The notes beneath the pieces were generated by a model. It made no database searches. It was not told the DNA's origin and saw only the letters and a list, made by a program, of their open reading frames with translations. Source: Streptomyces sp. A3M-1-3 (GTDB taxonomy: Bacteria; Actinomycetota; Actinomycetes; Streptomycetales; Streptomycetaceae). From it: DNA of 64,000 bases. The stretch is from assembly GCF_024213665.1 (NCBI RefSeq), contig NZ_JANAVP010000004.1:186001-250000 (forward strand), written 5' to 3'. Positions within the stretch are counted from its first letter, which is position 1. Each line of letters begins with the position of its first letter. The translations under genes and the position numbers were made by a program. Positions 1 through 11,576 of this stretch are shown here, in pieces.

Positions 1-1
1 T

Positions 2-1078
2 GACGGCGCGCTCGTACGGTACGCCCGCGCCGAGGTGGATGTGGCCGGCCCGCGCACCGTCGTGGAGGGACTGGCCGGATCCGAGCGGCCCGCGCTGGTG
101 CTGGTCAACGACGACGACCTCACGTACTGCAAGATCCGCTTCGACGAGGGCTCGCTGGCCACCCTGCGGGGGCACCTCGGTGAGATCACCGACCCGCTCG
201 CGCGGGCGCTGTGCTGGTCCGCCATGTGGAACCTCACCCGGGACGCGCTGATGCCGGCCCGCGGCTTCGTGGCGCTCGTCCTGAGCTTCGCGGGGCGCGA
301 GTCGGACGTGGGCGTGCTCCAGATGCTGCACACCTGGGCGCGTTCCGCGATCACGCACTACGCCGCGCCCGAGTGGCGCGAGCAGGGCGGCCGGGCGCTG
401 GCCGAGGGCGCGCTGCGCGAGCTGCGGCTCGCCGGGCCCGGCAGCGAGAACCAGCTCACCTGGGCGCGGTTCTTCGCCGCGACCGCCACCACCGAGGCCG
501 ACCTCCAGCTGCTCCAGGGTCTGCTGGACGGCACGGCGAAGATCGACGGGCTCGACGTCGACCAGGAGCTGCGCTGGTCCTTCCTGGAGCCGCTGGCCTC
601 GCACGGCGTTGCCGACGAGCAGGCCGTCGACGCGGAGCTGGCCCGCGACGACACGGCTTCCGGGAAGCGGCACCAGGTGCGCTGCCTGGCCGCCCGTCCC
701 GCGGCCGAGGTCAAGGCGCAGGCGTGGGCGGCGGTCGTCGAGTCGGACGCGCTCTCCAACGCGCTGGTGGAAGCCACGATTTCGGGCTTCGCGCAGGCGG
801 GTCAGCGGGAGCTGCTCGCCCCGTACACGCCGAAGTACTTCGAGGCGATCGAGCGGGTGTGGACCGAGCGTTCGATCCAGATCGGCATGGATGTGGTGCG
901 GGGCCTGTTCCCCTCCCTCCAGGACGACCGGGCGACGCTGGACGCCACGGACGCGTGGCTGGACGGCCACCGGGACGCGGCCCCGGCTCTGCGCAGGCTG
1001 GTCCTGGAGGCGCGCGACGACCTGGCGCGCGCGCTGCGCGGACAGGTGTGCGACGCGGCGGCAGCTGACGCTGTGTGA
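2..1078 (+). CDS. Aminopeptidase N paralogue, C-terminal part (5' end outside window)
   Basis: The reading frame is open from the first base of the window, so the N-terminal catalytic part lies upstream. What is visible is the helical ERAP1-like C-terminal domain of M1 zinc metallopeptidases. It aligns along its whole length with the C-terminus of the complete pepN at 11577-14159: NDDDL near the start, RALCW, ELRW, QRELLAPY and LDATDAWL (LDVTDAWL in the full copy) are shared. No catalytic motif (GAMEN, HExxH) is in the window. The divergence between the copies is clear, so this is an old paralogue, not a fresh duplication. The family identity is secure from the alignment; whether the full gene is catalytically intact cannot be seen. 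Confidence 0.85.
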   Translation, partial: DGALVRYARAEVDVAGPRTVVEGLAGSERPALVLVNDDDLTYCKIRFDEGSLATLRGHLGEITDPLARALCWSAMWNLTRDALMPARGFVALVLSFAGRESDVGVLQMLHTWARSAITHYAAPEWREQGGRALAEGALRELRLAGPGSENQLTWARFFAATATTEADLQLLQGLLDGTAKIDGLDVDQELRWSFLEPLASHGVADEQAVDAELARDDTASGKRHQVRCLAARPAAEVKAQAWAAVVESDALSNALVEATISGFAQAGQRELLAPYTPKYFEAIERVWTERSIQIGMDVVRGLFPSLQDDRATLDATDAWLDGHRDAAPALRRLVLEARDDLARALRGQVCDAAAADAV

Positions 1079-1119
1079 CCGTACGACGGCCGGTCTCTGA
1101 CGCGGTGTGACGAAGTGCT

Positions 1120-1149
1120 GATCAGGCGCCTGGACGGAGGTACCTGATC
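1120..1149 (+). terminator. Weak hairpin after the first aminopeptidase gene
   Basis: GATCAGG (1120-1126) pairs with CCTGATC (1143-1149) across a 16-nt loop. There is no T-tract. It may be a weak terminator or a leader structure for the following gene. Confidence 0.3.
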
Positions 1150-1249
1150 GGCAGTCGAACGCCCGTACTTTAGGACGCCCTTGTCCGGATTTGTCGACGG
1201 GCGTGTAACAGCGGTTAGGGGGCGGATCCCGGGCGGGAAACCCCGGGTC

Positions 1250-2383
1250 ATGAACCACAACACCCCGCTCTCCCCCCGCCCCCTCCGCCACCTCTGCGAC
1301 GTACAGCGCCGCGTCGTCGGCGTCGCGCAGCTGCGCGAGCACGGCGTGACCGCGGCCGACGCCGCCGAGCGCTGCCGGGCCGGCGGGCCCTGGCAGCAGA
1401 TCCTCCCCGGTGTCTTCCTGCTCCACCCCGGTCCGCCCACCAGCGAGGAGCGGCTGCACGCCACGCTGCTGTACGCCGGACGCCCGGTCGCGGCCGCCGC
1501 CACGCCCTCCCCCACGCCCTCCCCCACGCCCTCCGCCAGGCCCGCCGTCGCGCCCGCCGTCCTGCCCGAGCAGCCGGCCGCGCCCGACCAGGCCGCTGCC
1601 GCCCGGCCGCGCTACGGCGAGGCCGTGATCACCGGGCTGGCGGCCCTCGCCCTGCACCGGTTCGCCTCCGCTCCCCCGCTGATCTCGCTGGACCGGATCG
1701 ATGTACTGGTCCCACGTACCCGGCGGCTGCGGTCCACCGGCTTCGTGCGGCTGGTCCGCACCCAGGCGATGCCCGACCCGGAAGAGCTGACCGGGGTGCC
1801 CGTCGCGCCGGTGGCCCGGGCGCTCGCGGATGCCGTCGGGCACCTCGCCGACGCGAACGCGGTACGGCGGCTGCTCACCGAGGCGGTACGCGGCGGCCAC
1901 TGCGAAGCCACCTCCGTCGTACGGGAGCTGACGCGGGCCAGACTGCTCAACCAGCCGCACGTCGTGGACGCGGTCGACTCGCTGGTCGCGGAGGGCCGGG
2001 CGATCGCCGAGGACCGGCTGTACGAGATGGTCCGTGCATACGGCCTGCCCGACCCGCTGTGGAACGTGGACCTGCGCCTGCCGGGCGGGCCCCACCTGGG
2101 CGGGGTCGACGCGTACTGGCCCGACCAGGCAGTCGCGGTGGAGCTGGACACGCGGGCGTCCCGGCAGGGGCACCGGCAGGGCCACCGGCTGGAGGAGGAC
2201 GCGCAGTGGTCCGAAGTCGCCCGTAAGCGCGAGCACTTGGAGCGGCTCGGCATCACGGTCGTGCACATCACACCGCGCAAGCTGCGCGATGCGGCCGACC
2301 AGCAGGCGGCGGTGGTCAGGACCGCGCTGATGGCCTCCGGAGACCGGGACCCGGCCGCGTACGTGGTGGTACTGCCGCGGTGA
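1250..2383 (+). CDS. Hypothetical protein, AbiEi/DUF559-like architecture
   Basis: A 377-residue protein of the kind often annotated in Streptomyces as hypothetical or AbiEi-antitoxin-like. The N-terminus (about residues 10-60: RHLCDVQRR, VGVAQLREHGVTAADAAERC) fits the winged-helix domain seen in AbiEi-type proteins. The C-terminal 100 residues (GGVDAYWPDQAVAVELD and a later LERLGITVVHITPRKL) look like the compact endonuclease-fold region of DUF559-type proteins, with conserved D and E residues. A proline-rich PTPSPTPSPTPS linker near residues 85-96 is encoded by a short direct repeat. ATG 1250 is chosen because the upstream in-frame extension looks non-coding. Its function is not known. Confidence 0.7.
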   Translation: MNHNTPLSPRPLRHLCDVQRRVVGVAQLREHGVTAADAAERCRAGGPWQQILPGVFLLHPGPPTSEERLHATLLYAGRPVAAAATPSPTPSPTPSARPAVAPAVLPEQPAAPDQAAAARPRYGEAVITGLAALALHRFASAPPLISLDRIDVLVPRTRRLRSTGFVRLVRTQAMPDPEELTGVPVAPVARALADAVGHLADANAVRRLLTEAVRGGHCEATSVVRELTRARLLNQPHVVDAVDSLVAEGRAIAEDRLYEMVRAYGLPDPLWNVDLRLPGGPHLGGVDAYWPDQAVAVELDTRASRQGHRQGHRLEEDAQWSEVARKREHLERLGITVVHITPRKLRDAADQQAAVVRTALMASGDRDPAAYVVVLPR

Positions 2384-2424
2384 CGTCGTACGCGGGGCGG
2401 GATCTTGCGGCCCCGCGTACGACG
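2384..2424. terminator. Convergent hairpin terminator
   Basis: A perfect 15-bp inverted repeat (2384-2398 and 2410-2424, core CGTCGTACGCGGGGC) with an 11-nt loop lies between two convergent genes and can serve both. Confidence 0.75.
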
Positions 2425-2438
2425 CGCCCGCGCCCCCG

Positions 2439-3608
2439 TTACTTGCGGCAGAACTCCGCCTCGACGACCGCCTGCGAGTCGCCCGCCCAGTCGCCGTTGA
2501 GGTTCATGGCGAGGGTGTGGCTCGCGTCCCGGGTCGCGAGAGCCTCGGACGAGGAGCCATGGATGCCGCCACCGTGGCCCCAGACCTCCTTCCCGCAGGA
2601 GAGCTTCTGCCGCATCAGCCCCAGGCCGTAGCGGAAGCCGGGCAGCTCGTCGCTCACCGCCACGGTCGTGGTCATCTCCTTCAGCTCCTGCTTCGGAAGC
2701 AGCTTGCCCCGCAGCAGCGCGCGGTAGAAGCGTTGCAGATCCGAGGAGTTGGAGATCATCTCGCCGGCCGCGCCCGCCGCGGACGGGTTCAGCTCGGTGA
2801 CGTCGTGGATCTTCGTGGCTGCCGGGTCATCGGTCAGCTTGGAGTAGGCGCGGCCGCTGGGCTTCGGCATCCGGGCGTCGGTGCCGGGCACGGAGGTGGC
2901 ACGCAGGCCGAGCGGGCGCAGAACTCGGCGCTCGATCTCGGATCCGTACGGGCGGCCGGTGACCTTCTCGATGACCATCCCGGCGACGGTGTAGTTGGTG
3001 TTGGAGTAGTTCCAGCTCGTACCGGGCTGGAAGTCGGGCTTGTGGGTCATGGCGAGGCCGACCAGCTGCTTCGGCGTCCAGGTGTCGTAGCGGTGCTTGA
3101 AGAAGCCCTCGCCGAAGACGTCCTGCACAAAGCCGGGGTCGTTCGTATAGCTGTAGATCCCGCTGGTGTGGTTGAGGAGCTGCCGGACGGTGATGTCGCG
3201 CCCGTCGTGGCCGTTGCCGCGCACGAGGCCGGGCAGCCACTGCTCGACCGTGTCGTCCAGGTCGATTCTGTCCTCGGCCTGGAGCTGGAGCAGCACGGTG
3301 GCGACGAACGTCTTGGTGATGGAGCCGACGCGGTAGCGGTCCGCGGCCTGGCGCTCGCGCCCGGTCCGGCGGTCCGCGACTCCGGCGGTACCGGTCCAGG
3401 TGCCGTGCCGGTCCTGGGCCTGCGCCACCACTCCGGGCACCCCTGCCCGCACTGCCGCCTCGATGGCCTGCCGGGTGCCGTCATGGCCGGTCCCGGCAGA
3501 CGGTGCGTCCGCTGCCGCCGGCGTGACGAAGGCGGTGGTGGCGACGGCCGCTGCGACGACCGTTCCGGTCAGTGCGGTCAGTGCGGTCCGGATCGTACGT
3601 ACTGGCAT
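2439..3608 (-). CDS. Secreted serine hydrolase (class C beta-lactamase / D-Ala-D-Ala carboxypeptidase family)
   Basis: A 389-residue exported protein of the beta-lactamase-related serine hydrolase family. The start codon at 3608 gives a classic Sec signal peptide (RTIRTALTALTG, then an Ala/Val-rich core ending AAADAP at about residue 36), preceded by an AGGGGAA ribosome site. The active-site motifs are visible: SITK (Ser96, Lys99), YSN (201-203), and HGGG near residue 357. Streptomyces relatives include D-alanyl-D-alanine carboxypeptidases acting on cell-wall peptides, and esterases; the sequence alone does not separate these. It is a single gene, convergent with the previous one. Confidence 0.88.
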   Translation of the reverse strand: MPVRTIRTALTALTGTVVAAAVATTAFVTPAAADAPSAGTGHDGTRQAIEAAVRAGVPGVVAQAQDRHGTWTGTAGVADRRTGRERQAADRYRVGSITKTFVATVLLQLQAEDRIDLDDTVEQWLPGLVRGNGHDGRDITVRQLLNHTSGIYSYTNDPGFVQDVFGEGFFKHRYDTWTPKQLVGLAMTHKPDFQPGTSWNYSNTNYTVAGMVIEKVTGRPYGSEIERRVLRPLGLRATSVPGTDARMPKPSGRAYSKLTDDPAATKIHDVTELNPSAAGAAGEMISNSSDLQRFYRALLRGKLLPKQELKEMTTTVAVSDELPGFRYGLGLMRQKLSCGKEVWGHGGGIHGSSSEALATRDASHTLAMNLNGDWAGDSQAVVEAEFCRK

Positions 3609-3815
3609 GCGATTCCCCTGTCTGCGACTGCGGTCGGCGGACAGGACTCCGTACCGGCGGGCGCAGTTGCGCCGGCCGGCAGGGGTTGAGCGTGTTTCAG
3701 CCGTTCGCCGGGCATACGGCCGCGCGCCCCGCCCTCGGTCGGCCCAATTCCCGGGATATGGCCAGTTGTCCGGCTGCAATGGAACGTCATTTCATCCCAC
3801 CGATCGGAGAGAAAT

Positions 3816-4055
3816 ATGCCGTTCCGTACTGCAGTCCTGGCCGCCGGCCTGGCCGCCTGTGCCGGGGTCCTGGCCACTTCCGGAGTCGCTGTAGCCGACT
3901 CCGAGGCCAACGGCGTCGCGGCCCACTCGCCGGGCGTCCTGTCGGGCAATCTGATCCAGATCCCGGTACATGTGCCGATCAACGTGTGTGGCAACAGCAT
4001 CAACGTGATCGGGCTGCTCAACCCGGCGTTTGGCAACTCCTGCATCAACGACTGA
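3816..4055 (+). CDS. Short chaplin
   Basis: A 79-residue secreted hydrophobic protein made of a signal peptide (to ATSGVAVA, about residue 27) and one chaplin domain. The domain has the hallmark SPGVLSGN segment, IPVHVPINVCGNS and GLLNPAFGNSC, with two Cys residues that form the intramolecular disulfide of ChpF-H-type chaplins. It lacks the LAxTG anchor, so it is a short, freely secreted chaplin that assembles into amyloid fibrils on aerial hyphae and spores. GGAGAG lies just upstream of ATG 3816. It is monocistronic and followed by a strong hairpin. Confidence 0.93.
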   Translation: MPFRTAVLAAGLAACAGVLATSGVAVADSEANGVAAHSPGVLSGNLIQIPVHVPINVCGNSINVIGLLNPAFGNSCIND

Positions 4056-4068
4056 GCAGGACAGACCG

Positions 4069-4108
4069 CGGCCGCGCCGTCACCCCCTCGGGGGAGACGG
4101 CGCGGCCG
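4069..4108. terminator. Convergent hairpin terminator
   Basis: CGGCCGCGCCGTC (4069-4081) and its exact complement (4096-4108) flank a loop that itself contains CCCC/GGGG. It lies between the chaplin gene and the convergent oxidase-like gene. Confidence 0.75.
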
Positions 4109-4113
4109 TACCC

Positions 4114-4989
4114 TCACGGATTGGCGGGTGAGAACTCCGGAGCGGTCCAGCGCAGCGGGCTGGCGTGCGGGGTCTCCACCACCTCCTCGACCGTGAAACG
4201 GGTCGTACGGCCCTGCTCGCCGAACTCGGTCCGCGCGGTGCCGGTGAGCTGGAGCGTGGTCCCGGTGGACCAGTCGAGGAAGAGCAGCCCGGCGCGGGGA
4301 TCGGTCTGAAGGTTCCCCAGGGTCAGGAACATCGAGTTGCCCTGATAGTCGAGCCAGGCGATCTCATGCGGCGAAGTGACCTCCACGAAGCCCGGGTTGC
4401 CGCCCCGGTGGCTGGCGTCGGCGCCGTCCGCAGCGGCGGTGGCGATGAAGAAGGTGTCGGCGGCGCGGATGAGCTTCTCCTGGTCGGGGAGGAGCGCCCC
4501 GCCGCGCCGCACGACACCGGTCCGGGCGGGGTCGGGTGCTTCGAGCTCCCGCCGTTGCAGATACTTCGGGCAGTTGGCGAAGACCTGCTCGGCCTCCACG
4601 GCAAAGCCGCGCGCCGTCGGCGTGGCCGTGCCGTTGAGGCGCATCCGGCGGCGGGTGCGCGGGTCGAGCGCGATGGTGCCGACCGCTGCCCCGCCGGCGG
4701 CGAGCACCGCGGCGAGCGGGTCACCCTCCGGCGGGCCGCCGGTCACCGAGACCCGGCGGGGCCCGGTGGCCCGTACGAATCCGGGCTCGCCGGTGAGCAG
4801 CGAACTCCACATACGGCCGGCCTCGTCCGCCGCGCCGATGACCAGCATCGGCTGCAGGCCCAGGAAGGCCGCCGCGACCTCGCGGATGTCCTGCCCGATG
4901 GAACGGCCGACATGGTCGGCCTGTTCGCGCACGCCGACGCGCGTCTGCACCGCGCGCGAGCCCTCGTGGTACGGGTCCACGGTGTTCAC
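4114..4989 (-). CDS. Pyridoxamine 5'-phosphate oxidase family (FMN-binding split barrel) protein
   Basis: A 291-residue protein with an FMN-binding split-barrel arrangement: an N-terminal copy (about residues 30-130, MLVIGAADEAGRMWSSLL) and a C-terminal copy (about 180-270, FFIATAAADGADASHRGG followed by a strand GNSMFLTLGNL). Such double-barrel proteins in actinobacteria are usually F420- or FMN-dependent reductases/oxidases of unknown substrate. GTG 4989 is used because it follows GAGGGA and stays clear of the upstream VOC gene, which ends 28 bp before it; the two genes are probably one operon divergent from the CGNR regulator. Confidence 0.82.
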   Translation of the reverse strand: MNTVDPYHEGSRAVQTRVGVREQADHVGRSIGQDIREVAAAFLGLQPMLVIGAADEAGRMWSSLLTGEPGFVRATGPRRVSVTGGPPEGDPLAAVLAAGGAAVGTIALDPRTRRRMRLNGTATPTARGFAVEAEQVFANCPKYLQRRELEAPDPARTGVVRRGGALLPDQEKLIRAADTFFIATAAADGADASHRGGNPGFVEVTSPHEIAWLDYQGNSMFLTLGNLQTDPRAGLLFLDWSTGTTLQLTGTARTEFGEQGRTTRFTVEEVVETPHASPLRWTAPEFSPANP

Positions 4990-5017
4990 TCCCTCGTAGG
5001 AACCAGAAGCCGGATGT

Positions 5018-5473
5018 CTAGAAGAAGCCGCAGGTCGGCGCGGCCGCCACCGGGGCGGGTGCGCCCTCCACGCCGGTCGGCACGGAGATTTCCAGCCGGA
5101 TGCCGTCCGGGTCATGGAAGAAGATCCCGCCGGAAGCCGCCCCTTCGCCGTGGGCGACCACGCCGTCGTACGCGAAGTCCACGCCGGCCTCCCGGAGGCG
5201 GCTCTCGTACGCCGTCACCTCGTCGAGCGATCCGGCGTCGAAGGCGAGGTGGTGCAGCCCGGACAGGCCCGGTGCGTACGCGCCGTCCGCCTGCTGCCAC
5301 AGCGTGAGGGTGAGCTGCCCGTCGTGCCCGAGGAACGCGAAGCGCCGCCCTTCCTCCTTGCCTTCGCCGAGGAGGCCGAAGCCGAGCACGTCCCGGTAGA
5401 ACGCGAGCGAGCGCTCCAGGTCGGTGACGTTGAGGCCGATGTGCCCGGTCGTGAGTGTGCTGATCGCCGTCAT
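5018..5473 (-). CDS. VOC family (glyoxalase/bleomycin-resistance-like) protein
   Basis: A 151-residue vicinal-oxygen-chelate protein. It shows the two beta-alpha-beta-beta-beta units: GHIGLNVTDLERSLAFYRDV at the start and HHLAFDAGSLDEVTAYE in the second half, ending DPDGIRLEIS. His11, the His in HHLAFD and Glu in RLEIS are the usual metal ligands. VOC enzymes include glyoxalase I, dioxygenases and antibiotic-binding proteins; the substrate here is unknown. ATG 5473 has GAGGAA upstream. The gene is first in a two-gene operon and diverges from a CGNR regulator with a palindrome in between, suggesting control by that regulator. Confidence 0.88.
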   Translation of the reverse strand: MTAISTLTTGHIGLNVTDLERSLAFYRDVLGFGLLGEGKEEGRRFAFLGHDGQLTLTLWQQADGAYAPGLSGLHHLAFDAGSLDEVTAYESRLREAGVDFAYDGVVAHGEGAASGGIFFHDPDGIRLEISVPTGVEGAPAPVAAAPTCGFF

Positions 5474-5498
5474 GGCGGGTTCCTCTCCCTCGGTCCTT

Positions 5499-5528
5499 CT
5501 AACCTCTTAATTAGACCTTAGAGGTTAG
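5499..5528. promoter_or_regulatory. Palindromic operator candidate between VOC and CGNR genes
   Basis: CTAACCTCT (5499-5507) and AGAGGTTAG (5520-5528) form a perfect 9-bp inverted repeat with a 12-bp spacer. The spacer and right arm also contain direct TTAGA/TTAGA repeats, and a further GGTTAG half site lies at 5564-5569 close to the CGNR start. The placement in the divergent promoter region suits autoregulation by the CGNR protein. Confidence 0.6.
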
Positions 5529-5590
5529 CCATGGCGGAGTCAACCGGTCACGTACTCTTGAGTGGTTAGCCCGGAGCAAAGGAGCCAGGG

Positions 5591-6133
5591 ATGCCCGCGA
5601 CCGACCCGCGCCCCCTCGTCGGAGAGCCCGTCTCCCTCGATCTGCTGAACACCCGCTGGATGCGGGACGGCGAGGTCCAGGACCTGCTCACCGGCGTCCA
5701 CGGGCTGCGCATCTGGCTCGCGAGCAACGGACTCGACGGCCGCTTCCGCGCCGACGCCGCCTCCCTGGACCATCTGCTGACCGCCCGAGAGGCACTCACC
5801 AGGGTCGTCGACAGCCCCGGCGACCCGGCCGGCCCGGCACGCGTCGACGCCGTACTCGGCCACGGCCGGATCCGCGCCACCCTCACCACCGCGGGGCCGG
5901 GCGAGCAGCCGGAGTTCGAGGACGTCTCCTGGGGCGCGGCCTGGACCGCCGCCCGCGACTACCTGGACCTGCTGCGCACCGCACCCGACCGGATCCGGGC
6001 ATGCGCCCATGAAGCGTGCATTCTGCACTTCTTCGACACCTCGCGGAACGGCACCCGCCGCTGGTGCTCGATGGCCGCGTGCGGCAACCGCGCGAAGGCC
6101 TCACGTCACTACGCGCGCACACGTGAGAACTGA
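5591..6133 (+). CDS. CGNR zinc-finger / ABATE-domain transcriptional regulator
   Basis: A 180-residue protein with the stress-induced ABATE domain at the N-terminus (GEPVSLDLLNTRW near residue 11-23) and a C-terminal CGNR zinc finger. The finger ligands are Cys138, Cys143, Cys159 and Cys164, the last one in the diagnostic CGNR sequence (164-167). Proteins of this family are putative DNA-binding regulators, usually next to small metabolic or resistance genes that they control. Here it is divergent from the VOC/oxidase operon with a perfect inverted repeat in the shared promoter. Start: ATG 5591 with AAAGGAG upstream. Confidence 0.88.
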   Translation: MPATDPRPLVGEPVSLDLLNTRWMRDGEVQDLLTGVHGLRIWLASNGLDGRFRADAASLDHLLTAREALTRVVDSPGDPAGPARVDAVLGHGRIRATLTTAGPGEQPEFEDVSWGAAWTAARDYLDLLRTAPDRIRACAHEACILHFFDTSRNGTRRWCSMAACGNRAKASRHYARTREN

Positions 6134-6350
6134 GAGAGCATCAGACCGGACACTGGTCGAGCATTCAACGATCGGCTGATCCCGCTATCACCCGTTACGC
6201 CACCGCTGACGCATCCCGCGCGGTGGCGGATGTACGCCATGTCGGCGCTCCGCCCCTGACAACCCTCCCCAAACAGTTGTCACTTGCGCAAAGCTGACCG
6301 GTCATCCGGCACCGAATTCCGGACCCGTTCTTTCACATACAGGGATGCAG

Positions 6351-10851
<4,501 letters not shown>

Positions 10852-10870
10852 CGCCGGTACCTGATGAGAC

Positions 10871-10905
10871 GAGGGGGCGGGCGCCGCGACGGCGCCCGCC
10901 CCCTC
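10871..10905. terminator. Convergent hairpin terminator after asd
   Basis: A perfect 15-bp inverted repeat, GAGGGGGCGGGCGCC (10871-10885) and its complement (10891-10905), with a 5-nt loop, separates asd from the convergent toxin gene. Confidence 0.85.
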
Positions 10906-10912
10906 GGACATG

Positions 10913-11260
10913 TCAGAGCGCCAGGTGCCGCCGGAGCGCCACGTCGATCTCGGCCATGCGCTGGCGCGGAACCGAGCCGACCCGGTGCAGGAAACGCTCC
11001 AGGGCCATCGCCCGCACCTGCTCGCACTGGACCTTGGAGTCCTTTGGGAGTCCGCATTCAGCGGCCGGGAGCAGCACTTGGAACGGGTAGACGCGCGACG
11101 TGTTCGACGTCAGCGGCACGGCGGTGATCACGCCGCGCCCGGTCCGCGTCACCACCGCGTTGGCGCCCTCGTTCGACACGATCACCGCCGGGCGCGCCTT
11201 GTTGGCCTCACTGCCCCGCACCGGCTCGTAGTCGACCAGATAGATGTCACCGCGCCTCAT
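10913..11260 (-). CDS. mazF: MazF/PemK-like mRNA interferase toxin
   Basis: A 115-residue protein starting MRRGDIYLVDYEP, the N-terminal signature of the PemK/MazF fold, followed by KARPAVIVSN and VITAVPLTSN. Members are sequence-specific endoribonucleases held inactive by the partner antitoxin. ATG 11260 overlaps the end of the antitoxin gene by 14 bp, the usual coupled arrangement with antitoxin first. In Streptomyces such pairs are chromosomal and their cellular role is unsettled. Confidence 0.9.
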   Translation of the reverse strand: MRRGDIYLVDYEPVRGSEANKARPAVIVSNEGANAVVTRTGRGVITAVPLTSNTSRVYPFQVLLPAAECGLPKDSKVQCEQVRAMALERFLHRVGSVPRQRMAEIDVALRRHLAL

Positions 11261-11477
11261 CAGTGATCCCGTCGCCCGAGAACCGGTCCCAGAACGCGGC
11301 ATCCTCGCTCGCGTCCCATTCGGCGAAGGCTGCCTCGTAGTCGGCCTCCAGGCGCGAGGCACGAAGCAGCTCAATGGCGGCGTGTATGACCGCGGACCGC
11401 GACTCCGCGGAGGTCTCGTCCGCGTACTCGTCGACGAAGGCCACATCCTCTTGGGGCAGGCTCACACTGATCTTCAT
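11247..11477 (-). CDS. mazE: Ribbon-helix-helix antitoxin of the MazEF-like pair
   Basis: A 76-residue acidic protein. The N-terminal MKISVSLPQEDVAFVDEYA is the strand-helix start of a ribbon-helix-helix DNA-binding fold, and SRSAVIHAAIELL is the second helix; the C-terminal half, rich in Glu, Asp and Trp (FAEWDASEDAAFWDRF), is the toxin-binding tail. It should neutralise the toxin and, with it, repress its own promoter in the 100-bp gap before pepN. Confidence 0.88.
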   Translation of the reverse strand: MKISVSLPQEDVAFVDEYADETSAESRSAVIHAAIELLRASRLEADYEAAFAEWDASEDAAFWDRFSGDGITDEAR

Positions 11478-11576
11478 ACCAAGATGCTACTGGGGTAAGC
11501 CATCATTTGCCACCCCGCCTGGGCGGACGCCCGTGGAAGGATGGCGGGCAACGTCACCATCGAAGGAGATGAACGC

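Noticed and set aside
2517..3689. Plus-strand open frame opposite the serine hydrolase
   Set aside because: No domain and no ribosome site; the minus-strand gene has SITK, YSN and HGGG motifs.
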